Source: Polaribacter sp. IC073 (GTDB lineage Bacteria > Bacteroidota > Bacteroidia > Flavobacteriales > Flavobacteriaceae). From it: a stretch of 64,000 nucleotides of DNA. The stretch spans positions 248,001 to 312,000 of the forward strand of contig NZ_VORS01000004.1 of NCBI RefSeq assembly GCF_007997075.1, read 5' to 3'. Below are positions 17,074 to 26,603 of the stretch, in pieces (the stretch's first letter is position 1; each line of letters starts with the position of its first letter). The position numbers were made by a program, and so were the translations under genes. The notes beneath the pieces are model-generated. The model had not been told where the DNA came from and searched no databases. It was given only the letters and a program-made list of their open reading frames with translations.

Positions 17074-17799
17074 ATGATGTTTATAACAGAAAATAATACC
17101 GTGGCAGAAGTTGTTACTAGCAATATAAAAACAGCAGATATATTTAAAAAACATGGAATTGATTTTTGTTGTGGTGGCGGAATTTCAATTAAAAAAGCGT
17201 GCGAAAAAAATAATATTCCGTATGAAACTTTAGAAAAAGAACTATCAGAATTGAGTAGCGCTGTCTCTAAAGCCTATAATTATGATGGTTGGAAATTAGA
17301 TTTTTTAGCAGATCATATCGAGAATATTCACCATAGTTATGTTGCAGAAAGTACGCCATTAGTATTGCAATATGCAGAAAGAGTTGCCAAGGTTCATGGG
17401 CATCATTATGCAGAAGTTATTAAAATTAACACTTTGTTTAAAGTGGTTGCGCAGGAATTAGCGGCACACATGAAAAAAGAAGAACTTATTTTATTTCCTT
17501 TTATTAAGCAATTGGTAAAAGCAGATGAAGCAGGTGTAAAAGTAAATCAGCCTCATTTTGGCACCGTGAACAACCCTATTAAAATGATGGAAGAAGAACA
17601 TGAAAGTGCTGGCGATATACTCAAAGAAATTAAGAAACTAGCGAACAATTATACACCACCAGAAGGAGCTTGTAACACATTTAAAGCTTTGTATGCAAAA
17701 TTAGAGGAGTTTGAGCAAGACTTACATCAGCATATTCATTTAGAAAATAATATTTTATTTCCTAAAGCAATTATTTTAGAACAAAAAAACAAGCATTAG
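17074..17799 (+). CDS. ric: Ric/ScdA/YtfE-type di-iron repair protein
   Basis: A 241-residue cytoplasmic protein. The N-terminal ScdA domain holds the Cys motif IDFCCGGG (C32, C33), and a hemerythrin-like four-helix domain supplies His and Glu ligands (HIENIHHSY, HGHHYAEV, LAAHMKKEELILFPF, EEHESAG, HQHIHLENNILFP). Ric proteins repair iron-sulfur clusters or handle NO damage, which fits an operon that makes NO. Two ATG codons are in tandem at 17074 and 17077; either may start. It lies one base after the SCO gene and nine bases before the porin gene. Confidence 0.9.
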   Translation: MMFITENNTVAEVVTSNIKTADIFKKHGIDFCCGGGISIKKACEKNNIPYETLEKELSELSSAVSKAYNYDGWKLDFLADHIENIHHSYVAESTPLVLQYAERVAKVHGHHYAEVIKINTLFKVVAQELAAHMKKEELILFPFIKQLVKADEAGVKVNQPHFGTVNNPIKMMEEEHESAGDILKEIKKLANNYTPPEGACNTFKALYAKLEEFEQDLHQHIHLENNILFPKAIILEQKNKH

Positions 17800-17808
17800 T
17801 TTTAAATT

Positions 17809-19062
17809 ATGAAAAAAATATTTTTTTTTACCATCGCAACTCTTTTCTTTACAGTGCTAATGTCTGCTCAATCATTTAAGTTATCATCAGAAATTAGACC
17901 TCGTTTTGAAAACAGGCATGGTTACAAAACATTGATAAAACCTGGGGAAGAAGGTGCTAATTTTATATCTCAAAGAACCCGTTTAAATTTTGATTTTCAA
18001 CAAGAAAAATTAACACTTGGTATTTCTTTACAAAATGTTAGAGTTTGGGGAGATATAAGTACGTTGGCTTCTAAAGACATTGCAAATTCTTTTCATGAAG
18101 CTTGGGCAGCATATCAATTTACAGAAAAATTTTCTTTAAAATTCGGACGGCAAGAGATTATTTATGATGACAGTCGAATTTTTGGGAATGTTGGTTGGGC
18201 ACAACAAGCTAGAAGTTTCGATGCTGTTATTGCAAAAATAGAAACATCAGAAAACGGAAAGTTAGAAATTGGTTACTCTTTAAATAACGATGCAGAAGAA
18301 CTTACAAATTCGATATACACAAATGTGGCTGGTTATAAGACATTTCAATATGCTTGGTATCACACAGCTATAAAAAACTTAGGATTGAGTTTTTTAGCTT
18401 TAAACAATGGTGTGGAGTTTTTAAACACTGCTACAGAAGAAGAATTAAATTATTCGCAAACTTTTGGCTCTAGAGCAACTTATTATTTAGGGAAATTGTC
18501 TTTAGATGGTTCCTTGTATTTTCAAACAGGAAAGATTTTTGATACTTCTGTGAATGCAAATTACCTTGCAGGAAACATAAAATACAAAGCTTCGGAAGTA
18601 TTTAATTTTGGGCTAGGAGCAGAGTACTTGTCTGGAAAAGACATGAACGATGCGAGTACTAAAATAAAATCGTTTAATCCTGTGTTTGGAACCAACCATA
18701 AATTTAATGGTTTTATGGATTATTTTTATGTAGGAAATCATATAAATACTGTTGGTTTGTTAGATATTAATGCAACAATTAGCTATACTAAAGATCAGTT
18801 TTCTGCAAAAGTAATTCCTCATTTATTTTCATCTGCAGCAGATATTTACAGAGGAAATTTAAAAATGAGCTCTAATTTAGGAACAGAAGTAGACTTGGTT
18901 ATAGAATACAAAATTTCTAAAAATGTAGTACTAAATGGCGGATATTCTAAAATGTTTGGAACAGCATCTTTAGAAGTATTAAAAAATGGAGATAGCACTA
19001 CAGATAATTCTTGGACATGGTTAATGATCACTTTTAAGCCCACATTATTTGTTTCAAAATAG
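17809..19062 (+). CDS. Alginate-export-family outer membrane porin
   Basis: A 417-residue protein with a signal peptide (cleavage near residue 20, after LMSAQ) and alternating amphipathic beta strands to the end, closing with WTWLMITFKPTLFVSK. The N-terminal SSEIRPRFENRHGYK and NFISQRTRLNFDF segments match the alginate_exp porin family. Its position as last gene of the nirK operon, followed at once by a terminator, suggests a channel for nitrite or another denitrification substrate. That substrate assignment is inference. Confidence 0.85.
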   Translation: MKKIFFFTIATLFFTVLMSAQSFKLSSEIRPRFENRHGYKTLIKPGEEGANFISQRTRLNFDFQQEKLTLGISLQNVRVWGDISTLASKDIANSFHEAWAAYQFTEKFSLKFGRQEIIYDDSRIFGNVGWAQQARSFDAVIAKIETSENGKLEIGYSLNNDAEELTNSIYTNVAGYKTFQYAWYHTAIKNLGLSFLALNNGVEFLNTATEEELNYSQTFGSRATYYLGKLSLDGSLYFQTGKIFDTSVNANYLAGNIKYKASEVFNFGLGAEYLSGKDMNDASTKIKSFNPVFGTNHKFNGFMDYFYVGNHINTVGLLDINATISYTKDQFSAKVIPHLFSSAADIYRGNLKMSSNLGTEVDLVIEYKISKNVVLNGGYSKMFGTASLEVLKNGDSTTDNSWTWLMITFKPTLFVSK

Positions 19063-19078
19063 TTTTTTTTAGTTGACG

Positions 19079-19119
19079 AAAAGTCTCTTTAAGATGAAAG
19101 TCGAAAAGAGACTTTTTTA
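19079..19119 (+). terminator. Terminator of the nirK operon
   Basis: AAGTCTCTTT (19081-19090) pairs with AAAGAGACTT (19105-19114), followed by TTTTTATT. It separates the porin gene from the next transcription unit. Confidence 0.85.
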
Positions 19120-19136
19120 TTTATGCAAACCCTTTA

Positions 19137-19180
19137 ATGATAATAATCATGTTTTACGAATATAAATACAAATAATTTAG
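19137..19180 (+). promoter_or_regulatory. FNR-type palindrome plus -7 element before the unknown 599-residue gene
   Basis: ATGATAATAATCAT (19137-19150) is an ATGAT-N4-ATCAT dyad close to the FNR consensus. TAATTTAG (19173-19180) matches TAnnTTTG with one mismatch. The centre-to-element distance is 36.5 bases, identical to that at nirK. The gene's ATG follows 24 bases later. This points to coregulation of the unknown gene with nirK. Confidence 0.55.
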
Positions 19181-19204
19181 ACGCTTATTTAAAATATAAA
19201 TTAA

Positions 19205-21004
19205 ATGATAAAAAGTACACACTCATTCCATATACCAGTAATGGGAATAGGGTTTACAATAGACTCGCCCCTAAAAGTAGCTCAATATGGTATCGATTCT
19301 GTAATCTCTTTGGTAGATGATATTTTACTAGAAAAATTACGAAAACTCTATAGTGAGAAATTTGAAATTCCGTATAAAGAAATAACCGACAAAGTAGATG
19401 ACTTTAGAGCAAAGAGAATAACTTCTTACTTGAATTTAATGCATGAGCAAACGGAAGAAAAACTGAACCAATTAAGAAATATATCTTCAATTAAAAGTAA
19501 AGCTTTAAAAGACTATATTTCTATCTTACCAGAATATTCTTCCCTAAAAAAAGAATATGAGAATCTCACAAAAAGTGGCGTTTCTTTTCCTAAGCTAAAA
19601 GATTGGATTTGTACTAATTTAACCATGGGAAGCATTGATGTAAATATCATGACTAAGGTTGATAAGGAAAACTATTTAAATAAAGAATTATTACCTGTGG
19701 AATATAATGATGCGCACGCTGCCTTAAGGGGGTTTTCTAACAGTAAATTATCTTCTTCATTAGTACTTTCTGCAGGAATGAACCCAAGGTTGTATTCGTA
19801 CATCAGTCATTTTGATGATTTTTTTCCTGATGAAAACGGACGTATAAAAAAGAAAATAATTCTAAAAGTAAGTGATTATAGATCTGCATTTATTCAAGGA
19901 AAGTTTTTAGCTAAAAAAGGATTATGGGTTTCAGAATATCGAATCGAGTCTGGCTTAAATTGTGGTGGACATGCATTTGCTACTGATGGTTTTTTATTAG
20001 GCCCCGTTTTAGAAGAGTTTAAGAAAAACAAAGAAGTTTTAAAAGATGAAATTAGAACATTATTACTGGAAGCGCTTAAAGATGGCAATAGAGTTTTACC
20101 AAAAAATGAATTGGTTTTAAAAATAACAACGCAAGGTGGTGTTGGCACAGATGAAGAGCATTCCTTTTTAATGGAACAATACCAATTAGATTCTGTAGGT
20201 TGGGGAAGTCCTTTCTTATTAGTACCAGAAGCAACGAGTGTTGATGAAAAAACGATGGAAAAATTAGCGAATGCGAAAGAAGAAGATTTATATTTAAGTA
20301 ATACTTCGCCTTTAGGTGTGCCGTTTAACACCCTTAAAGGAAATACAAAAGATGATGAAAAGCAACAATTTATCAATAAAGACAGACCAGGAAGTGCTTG
20401 CCCTAATAAATTTATCGCTCTTAATAAAGAGTTTAAAGAAACGGGTTTGTGCACCGCTTCTAGAGCATATCAATATTTAAAATTAAAAGAATTAGATTCT
20501 TTAGATATTTCTGCGGAAGATAAAGAGCAAAAGCACCATAAAATTATAGAAAAATCTTGTATTTGTGTTGGTTTGAGTACTTCTACGCTAATTTTGAATA
20601 AAATGAGTACAAAGAAAATTGGAGCCGGCGTTTCTGTTTGTCCTGGGCCAAATATGGCTTATTTTGATACTATTATGACCCTACGTAATATTACAGATCA
20701 TATCTATGGTAGAAGAAATATGATGACAAGAACAGATAGACCCAACATCTTTGTTAAAGAGTTGTCTCTTTATATGGCGCATTTACAAGAAAAAGTAACA
20801 GATGCAAAAGTGGTTATCGACAAAAAACAACTGCGCTACTTGTTGAAGTTTAAAAAGAATTTAGAAGAAGGTATTCGTTATTATGAAGCCTTATTTAAAG
20901 AACAAAAACAATCTTTTGTAGCGCATAAAGAAGCACTTTTAGATGCGCTTCAGTTAGAGCAGCAAAAATTAATTTTAATAGGTTTAGAATTAGAAAATCT
21001 TTAA
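19205..21004 (+). CDS. Uncharacterised 599-residue protein, possible TIM-barrel flavoprotein, in the nirK regulon
   Basis: I cannot assign a family. The protein is soluble with no signal peptide. It starts with a possible first barrel strand and helix (PVMGIGFTIDSPLKVAQYGI), continues with a charged helical insert (about 40-130), and has Gly/Cys motifs GLNCGGHAFATDG (C253), SACPNKF (C399), GLCTASRAY (C416), SCICVG (C452, C454) and VSVCPGPN (C479). QGGVGTDEEHSFLM (310-323) with VGWGSPFLLVPEAT (331-344) resembles the phosphate-binding end of nitronate-monooxygenase-like FMN barrels, so a flavin or Fe-S enzyme is possible; this is a weak analogy. It has its own FNR-type promoter and terminator beside the nirK operon. 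Confidence 0.6.
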   Translation: MIKSTHSFHIPVMGIGFTIDSPLKVAQYGIDSVISLVDDILLEKLRKLYSEKFEIPYKEITDKVDDFRAKRITSYLNLMHEQTEEKLNQLRNISSIKSKALKDYISILPEYSSLKKEYENLTKSGVSFPKLKDWICTNLTMGSIDVNIMTKVDKENYLNKELLPVEYNDAHAALRGFSNSKLSSSLVLSAGMNPRLYSYISHFDDFFPDENGRIKKKIILKVSDYRSAFIQGKFLAKKGLWVSEYRIESGLNCGGHAFATDGFLLGPVLEEFKKNKEVLKDEIRTLLLEALKDGNRVLPKNELVLKITTQGGVGTDEEHSFLMEQYQLDSVGWGSPFLLVPEATSVDEKTMEKLANAKEEDLYLSNTSPLGVPFNTLKGNTKDDEKQQFINKDRPGSACPNKFIALNKEFKETGLCTASRAYQYLKLKELDSLDISAEDKEQKHHKIIEKSCICVGLSTSTLILNKMSTKKIGAGVSVCPGPNMAYFDTIMTLRNITDHIYGRRNMMTRTDRPNIFVKELSLYMAHLQEKVTDAKVVIDKKQLRYLLKFKKNLEEGIRYYEALFKEQKQSFVAHKEALLDALQLEQQKLILIGLELENL

Positions 21005-21015
21005 TTACAGAACAC

Positions 21016-21052
21016 AAAAAAAGCATCTTTTAAAATTTAAAAGATGCTTTTT
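21016..21052. terminator. Bidirectional terminator
   Basis: AAAAAGCATCTTTTAAA and TTTAAAAGATGCTTTTT form a long stem, with T-runs on both strands. It serves the unknown 599-residue gene on the plus strand and purA on the minus strand. Confidence 0.88.
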
Positions 21053-21075
21053 TATAATTAGGATATTATAGATAC

Positions 21076-22347
21076 TTATCTATTAATTGTTTGTTTTCTA
21101 TCTGGACCAACAGAAACAATAGTTACAGGAACACCTGTTTCTTTTTCAATAAAAGCAACATAGTCTAGTAAGTTCTTCGGTAATTGATCTGCTGAAGTCA
21201 TTTTTGTTAAATCTTCATCCCAACCTTTAAATTCAGAATAGTTTACAGAAATATTTTCTGGTTCTATATTATAAGGTAAGTGAGAAATCTCTTCACCTTT
21301 ATAGTTATATGAAGTACAAATTTTTAAAGTTTCGAAACCAGATAATACGTCTCCTTTCATCATCATTAATTGTGTAACACCGTTAATATCTACAGCATAT
21401 TTTAAGGCTACTAAATCTAACCAACCACATCTTCTTGCTCTTCCGGTTGTTGCGCCAAATTCATGACCAATTCTTGCCATTTCAGCTCCGTCTTCATCAA
21501 ATAATTCTGTAGGAAAAGGACCCGAACCAACACGTGTTGTGTATGCTTTAAAGATTCCAAAAACTTCGCCAATTCTATTTGGTGCAACACCTAAACCAGT
21601 ACAAGCACCTGCTGCTGTTGTGTTAGATGAAGTTACAAAAGGATACGTACCAAAATCGATATCTAATAAAGAACCTTGTGCACCTTCTGCTAAGATTGTT
21701 TTCTTTTCTCTAATAGCATTGTTTAAAAATTCTTCACTATCTATAAACTGTAAAGTTCTTAATTTATCTACACCTCTATCAAACTCTGCTTCTAACTCCT
21801 CTAAATTATATTCAATTTCAATGTTAAAATAATCTAACATTCCTAAATGTTTAGCTGTTAAAGCGTGGTATTTTTCTTTCCAGTTTTCTAATTCTAGATC
21901 TCCAATACGCATTCCGTTTCTACCAGTCTTGTCCATGTAAGTTGGTCCAATTCCTTTTAAAGTAGAACCAATTTTAGCTTTACCTTTAGACGTTTCAGAA
22001 GCTGCGTCTAACAATCTGTGAGTTGGTAAAATTAAATGTGCTTTTCTAGAAATTAATAATTTAGAAGTATAATCAATTTTATGTTTGTCTAAATTTTCTA
22101 ATTCTTTTTGAAAGATAACAGGATCTATAACAACACCGTTACCAACAACATTTAATGCTGTTTTGTGAAAAATTCCTGAAGGAATTGTGTGTAAAACGTG
22201 CTTGTGTCCATCAAAAATTAGTGTATGTCCTGCGTTTGGACCTCCTTGAAAGCGAGCAATAATATCATAGTCTTTTGTTAAAACATCTACAATTTTACCT
22301 TTTCCTTCATCTCCCCATTGCAATCCGAGTAATAAATCTACAGCCAT
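21076..22347 (-). CDS. purA: Adenylosuccinate synthetase
   Basis: Condenses IMP and aspartate using GTP, the first step from IMP to AMP. The 423 residues have the N-terminal GDEGKGK loop (13-19), the GPNAGHT motif, the IGSTLKGIGPTYMDK region, and TTRVGSGPFPTEL. The length equals the family norm. It lies downstream of the Fur-family gene on the same strand with 38 bases between them, so the two may be cotranscribed. Confidence 0.97.
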   Translation of the reverse strand: MAVDLLLGLQWGDEGKGKIVDVLTKDYDIIARFQGGPNAGHTLIFDGHKHVLHTIPSGIFHKTALNVVGNGVVIDPVIFQKELENLDKHKIDYTSKLLISRKAHLILPTHRLLDAASETSKGKAKIGSTLKGIGPTYMDKTGRNGMRIGDLELENWKEKYHALTAKHLGMLDYFNIEIEYNLEELEAEFDRGVDKLRTLQFIDSEEFLNNAIREKKTILAEGAQGSLLDIDFGTYPFVTSSNTTAAGACTGLGVAPNRIGEVFGIFKAYTTRVGSGPFPTELFDEDGAEMARIGHEFGATTGRARRCGWLDLVALKYAVDINGVTQLMMMKGDVLSGFETLKICTSYNYKGEEISHLPYNIEPENISVNYSEFKGWDEDLTKMTSADQLPKNLLDYVAFIEKETGVPVTIVSVGPDRKQTINR

Positions 22348-22385
22348 TAGTTGTGTTAATTAGTTGTTTATTGTTGTATTGTTAA

Positions 22386-22835
22386 TTAAGAATTTTTCTT
22401 TTTTGTTCCGTAAAAATAGAGGGAATGATTTTTAATATCAATATCAAAAATGTCTTCAATCGTTTTTTTGATAATTTGAATTCTAGGATCGCAGAATTCT
22501 TTTACATCTCCCGTATCTGTAAATATTACGTGATCGTGGTTTTTGTCGAAGTAACTTTTTTCATAACGTGCCATCGATTGCCCGTCAAATTGATGTTTTC
22601 TTACCAAACCACAATTTAACAAAATTTCTATAGTGTTGTAAAGCGTTGCCCTACTAACTCTATAGTTCTTGTTTTTCATCTTAATATAGAGAGACTCTAT
22701 ATCAAAATGTTCTTCTGCATCATAAATTTCTTGAAGAATAGCATAACGCTCAGGTGTTTTTCTGTGCTTATTCTCTTCTAAATATGTTGTAAATACTTTT
22801 TTTACTACTTCTTGATTTTCAAGAGAATTACTCAT
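22386..22835 (-). CDS. Fur-family transcriptional regulator lacking the CxxC zinc site
   Basis: A 149-residue metal- or peroxide-responsive repressor. The winged helix includes [27 protein letters not shown] and the dimerisation region contains NHDH and EFCDPRI. The segment that usually carries the first structural-zinc CxxC reads VIFTDTGDV, so that pair is absent, and only two Cys remain (in LLNCGLV and EFCDPRI). The start MSNSLENQ at 22835 is preferred; an upstream ATG nine codons earlier adds a basic stretch not seen in this family. Whether it is Fur, PerR or Zur-like cannot be told. It lies 72 bases after the rel gene. Confidence 0.85.
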   Translation of the reverse strand: MSNSLENQEVVKKVFTTYLEENKHRKTPERYAILQEIYDAEEHFDIESLYIKMKNKNYRVSRATLYNTIEILLNCGLVRKHQFDGQSMARYEKSYFDKNHDHVIFTDTGDVKEFCDPRIQIIKKTIEDIFDIDIKNHSLYFYGTKKKNS

Positions 22836-22907
22836 TTTCTTAAAATTTTTACGAAAGAACAAATTTACTGTTATTTCTGAATAAATTACTTATTTTGAAT
22901 AGGATAT

Positions 22908-25130
22908 TTATAAACTATTAATACGGTCTACTTTTCGCACACCTTCTACTTTTTGAATACTTTTTATCAACTTATTTAATTGTCCGCTATTCTTTACACT
23001 TAGACTTATTTTTCCTTCAAAAACACCTTCATCACCAGCAATATTTATACTATTAATAAAAACGCCCATTTTACTAGAGATAATTTTACTAACATCATTA
23101 ATAATACCTCTATTGTCTACACCACTAATATGTAAAAATACTTTAAAATCTTGTTTTGTAGAGTCTATCCACTTTGCTTGCATAATTCTATATGCATAGT
23201 TAGATTGTAATGAAATTGCATTCGGACAATTATTTTTATGAACTTTAATACCTTCATTAATGGTTAAAAAACCAAAAACATTATCTCCAGGAATAGGATT
23301 ACAGCATTTAGAGAGTTTATAGTCTAATTTTTCTTCTTCTTTCCCGAAAACTAAAGCATCATATTTAGATGTTATTTCTTCTGATTCTACAATATCTTTA
23401 TTACCAGAAGGGGTTCTCCTTAACTTTGTTTTAAAGAAATTTAGTATGGTACTATTTCTTTGTGCAACATACGTTTTTAGATTTGTATTGTCTATTGCAC
23501 CATTACCAATTCTATAAAATAAATCGAAACTTGTTTTTATTTTAAAGAAGCTAACAAGTTCGTTAATTGTTTTTTCATTGAAAGGAATTTTTAAATGGCG
23601 TAATTTTCTGGTTAAAATAGCTTTTCCTTCTTCTGCAATTATCTTTTCTTCATCTTTTAGAGCGGCTCTAATTTTTGTTTTTGCTCTTGCAGTAATTACA
23701 AAATCTAACCATCTCGAATTTGGTTTGTTATTTGAAGTTGTAATTACTTCTATTTGATCGCCACTTTTTAAAGTATGACTTAGCGGTACTAATTTACCAT
23801 TAACTTTTGCACCTCTACATTTTAAACCAACATCTGTATGAATAGAAAAGGCAAAATCTAAGGCAGAAGCATCTTTAGGCAACGACTTTAAATCTCCTTT
23901 CGGGGTAAATACATAAATTTCTTTAGCGTAAAGATTTAATTTAAATTCTTCAACAAAATCTACTGCATTTAAACTTTGGTTTTCTAAAGATTCTTTTAAT
24001 TTATTTAACCACGTTTCTAAACCACTTTCATTACTATTACCTTGTTTGTATTTAAAATGAGCTGCATACCCTTTTTCTGCAATTTCATTCATTCTACTAG
24101 AACGTATTTGCACTTCTACCCATTGTGCATTTGGTCCTATAACTGTAATATGTAAAGCTTCGTACCCCGTAGATTTGGGTTGCGAAATCCAATCTCTTAA
24201 TCGTGTTGGATTTGGTTTAAAATAGTCTGTAACGATTGTGTAAATTTTCCAGGCATCAAACTTGTCATCATCTGAAGTAGGTGTGTAGATAATTCTAATT
24301 GCATATTTATCATATACTTCTTCGAAAGTTACATTTTGCTTTCGCATTTTTCTACGAATAGAATAAATAGACTTAAAACGCCCTTTTATATCGTAAGTAA
24401 AATTCTCTTTATCGAGTCCTTTTTTTAGCGTTTCTGCAAAAGTTTCTAAATATTTTTTCTGATCTTCTTTGCTCTCTTTTATTTTTGTAATAATATCATG
24501 AAAAACTTCTGGTTCTGTATATTTTAAGCCTAAATCTTCTAACTCTGCTTTAATATTATACAAACCTAATCTATGTGCCAAAGGAGCATAAATGTATAAA
24601 GTCTCAGAAGCAATTTTCACTTGTTTATGAGCAGGCATTGCATCCATGGTTTGCATATTGTGCAATCTGTCTGCAATTTTTATTAAAATAACTCTTACAT
24701 CATCATTTAATGTTAAGAGCATTTTCCTAAAGTTTTCTGCTTGTATGGAAGCGTCTTGTTCTTTATTTAAACGAGAAATTTTTGTGAGTCCGTTTACAAT
24801 TCTAGCAATTGTTTCTCCAAACAACTGCTCCATATCATCAATGGTATATTCAGTGTCTTCTACTACGTCATGCAACAAAGCTGCAGCAATAGAAGTTGCG
24901 CCCAAACCAATTTCTGTAGCAACAATATTAGCTACGGCAATGGGATGAAAAATATAAGGTTCGCCTGTTTTTCGGCGTTGTTCAGAATGTGCATCTACGG
25001 CAATCTCAAAGGCTTTTCTAATTAATTTTTTATCATCAATAGATAAAATTTCATAAGTACCTTTTAGTAAATCTTTATACCGTTTTGCAATTTCCTTATT
25101 TTCTTCTTCTATGGTAGCTGTGTATTGCAT
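22908..25130 (-). CDS. Bifunctional (p)ppGpp synthetase/hydrolase RelA/SpoT
   Basis: A 740-residue stringent-response enzyme. Domains in order are an HD hydrolase (catalytic H87-D88 in LLHDVVEDTEYT), the synthetase domain (about 240-380, with RIIYT and GYEALHITV), a TGS domain (about 410-470, EIYVFTPKGDLKSLP), a helical and conserved-Cys region (CCNPIPGDN) and a C-terminal ACT domain (VFLHISGVDNRGIINDVSKI). Both active sites look intact, so it probably makes and degrades the alarmone. It is the usual single long Rel of Flavobacteriia and is first in a run with the Fur-family gene and purA. Confidence 0.95.
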   Translation of the reverse strand: MQYTATIEEENKEIAKRYKDLLKGTYEILSIDDKKLIRKAFEIAVDAHSEQRRKTGEPYIFHPIAVANIVATEIGLGATSIAAALLHDVVEDTEYTIDDMEQLFGETIARIVNGLTKISRLNKEQDASIQAENFRKMLLTLNDDVRVILIKIADRLHNMQTMDAMPAHKQVKIASETLYIYAPLAHRLGLYNIKAELEDLGLKYTEPEVFHDIITKIKESKEDQKKYLETFAETLKKGLDKENFTYDIKGRFKSIYSIRRKMRKQNVTFEEVYDKYAIRIIYTPTSDDDKFDAWKIYTIVTDYFKPNPTRLRDWISQPKSTGYEALHITVIGPNAQWVEVQIRSSRMNEIAEKGYAAHFKYKQGNSNESGLETWLNKLKESLENQSLNAVDFVEEFKLNLYAKEIYVFTPKGDLKSLPKDASALDFAFSIHTDVGLKCRGAKVNGKLVPLSHTLKSGDQIEVITTSNNKPNSRWLDFVITARAKTKIRAALKDEEKIIAEEGKAILTRKLRHLKIPFNEKTINELVSFFKIKTSFDLFYRIGNGAIDNTNLKTYVAQRNSTILNFFKTKLRRTPSGNKDIVESEEITSKYDALVFGKEEEKLDYKLSKCCNPIPGDNVFGFLTINEGIKVHKNNCPNAISLQSNYAYRIMQAKWIDSTKQDFKVFLHISGVDNRGIINDVSKIISSKMGVFINSINIAGDEGVFEGKISLSVKNSGQLNKLIKSIQKVEGVRKVDRINSL

Positions 25131-25320
25131 AAATTATTTTGAAGATTTGTAATTAAATTATCTAAAGTGAATTTAGGAAATAGAATTTTAACAAACAAGA
25201 TTTTAAGTTCTTTAATTTTATTGAAATCATATAGCAATAAACCTTACTTCAGGAAAATAATTTTAAAATATTTTTAGTTAGAATGACTTTAATTTACATC
25301 TAGAAGCGGCGCTAGTGTTA

Positions 25321-26553
25321 TTACAAGTTTAAATTCTTAATTCTTTCCAACAAAGTTGGGTGTGAATAATGCATAAAAACATAGGCAGGATGAGGCGTTA
25401 AATTACTCAAACTATTTTTAGATAATTTTTTTAAGGAGGTAATTAATGGTTTTGATGCAAAAGTTTCTTTGGCAAAATTATCTGCTTGGTATTCAAACCT
25501 TCTAGATATGTAATTCATAAACAAACCTGTAATTTCAGAAATTGGTGAATATAAAATTCCAAATGCAATTAAACCAATATGAAAACTAGGTGTGGTAACT
25601 CCCAAAGCTTCTGAAAATAATGGGGAATTCACAAAAAGTGATAAAATAAACAGAGTAAACCCAGTTAAAAGAATAGAAGTTATCAAATTAAAGATAATGT
25701 GTTTTCTTTTGTAGTGCCCAACTTCGTGTGCTAAAACGGCTACAATTTCTTCAGTTTCTAAATCATTTATTAAGGTATCAAAAAGTGTGATTCTTTTCTG
25801 AGAACCAAAACCAGAAAAATAAGCATTTGCTTTTGTAGAGCGTTTAGAGCCATCAATAACAAAAATATTATTGATTTTAAAACCAACCGAAGAAGCATAT
25901 TTTTCTATGGCAAATTTTAATTCTCCGTCTTTTAACGGCGTTTGTTTGTTAAATAAGGGTACAATTAGTTTTGCGTAAAATAGATTCATAAACAAGGAGA
26001 AAACAGCTACTAAAATCCACGCATAAACCCAGAAGTTTCTCCCTGTTTGTTGATAAAACCAAATAATGATTGCTAAAATTCCGCCACCAATTAAAATAGA
26101 CATCAACCAACCTTTTAGTTTGTCTAACCAAAATATTGTTTTTGTAGATTTGTTAAATCCGAATTTTTCTTCAATAACAAATGTTTTGTAGTAGGAGAAG
26201 GGTGTTGTTAAAATATCTGATCCTAACATGATAACGCCAAAGAAAAGAAGCGCCACCAAAATAGCATTGTCGGTTAAGCTTCTTGCAAAATTATCTACAT
26301 ATTTAAAACCGTCTGCAAAAAAGAAAACAAGTGTTAATACAAATGAGAAAGTACCGCTAATATTAGAGAATTTCTCATTTGTCTTTTTATAGGCTTGTGA
26401 TTTCTTGTATTCAGTTTTATCATAAACATCTGACAACTCTACTGGAATTTTATCATCAAAATGTTTTGCGTTTAACGCATCTATAATTTTATCAATAATA
26501 AAACTAATGACTAAAATGGAAATTAATATGTAGAATAAGGAAGTTGGTGTCAT
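25321..26553 (-). CDS. M48-family integral membrane metallopeptidase (CAAX-protease-like)
   Basis: A 410-residue inner-membrane zinc protease of the STE24/HtpX type. The zinc motif HEVGHYKRKH is near residue 273, and a downstream EYQADNFAKE motif supplies the third ligand Glu. At least five hydrophobic segments precede or flank the active site. The N-terminal 20 residues form the first membrane anchor. The family cleaves damaged or misfolded membrane proteins, and in eukaryotes prenylated proteins. The gene is flanked by gaps of 190 and 50 bases, and no clear partner is visible. Confidence 0.9.
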   Translation of the reverse strand: MTPTSLFYILISILVISFIIDKIIDALNAKHFDDKIPVELSDVYDKTEYKKSQAYKKTNEKFSNISGTFSFVLTLVFFFADGFKYVDNFARSLTDNAILVALLFFGVIMLGSDILTTPFSYYKTFVIEEKFGFNKSTKTIFWLDKLKGWLMSILIGGGILAIIIWFYQQTGRNFWVYAWILVAVFSLFMNLFYAKLIVPLFNKQTPLKDGELKFAIEKYASSVGFKINNIFVIDGSKRSTKANAYFSGFGSQKRITLFDTLINDLETEEIVAVLAHEVGHYKRKHIIFNLITSILLTGFTLFILSLFVNSPLFSEALGVTTPSFHIGLIAFGILYSPISEITGLFMNYISRRFEYQADNFAKETFASKPLITSLKKLSKNSLSNLTPHPAYVFMHYSHPTLLERIKNLNL

Positions 26554-26603
26554 TATATTTCTTGGGTAATTTAGCTATATTTAGATAGTACGTTATGTAA
26601 TTT

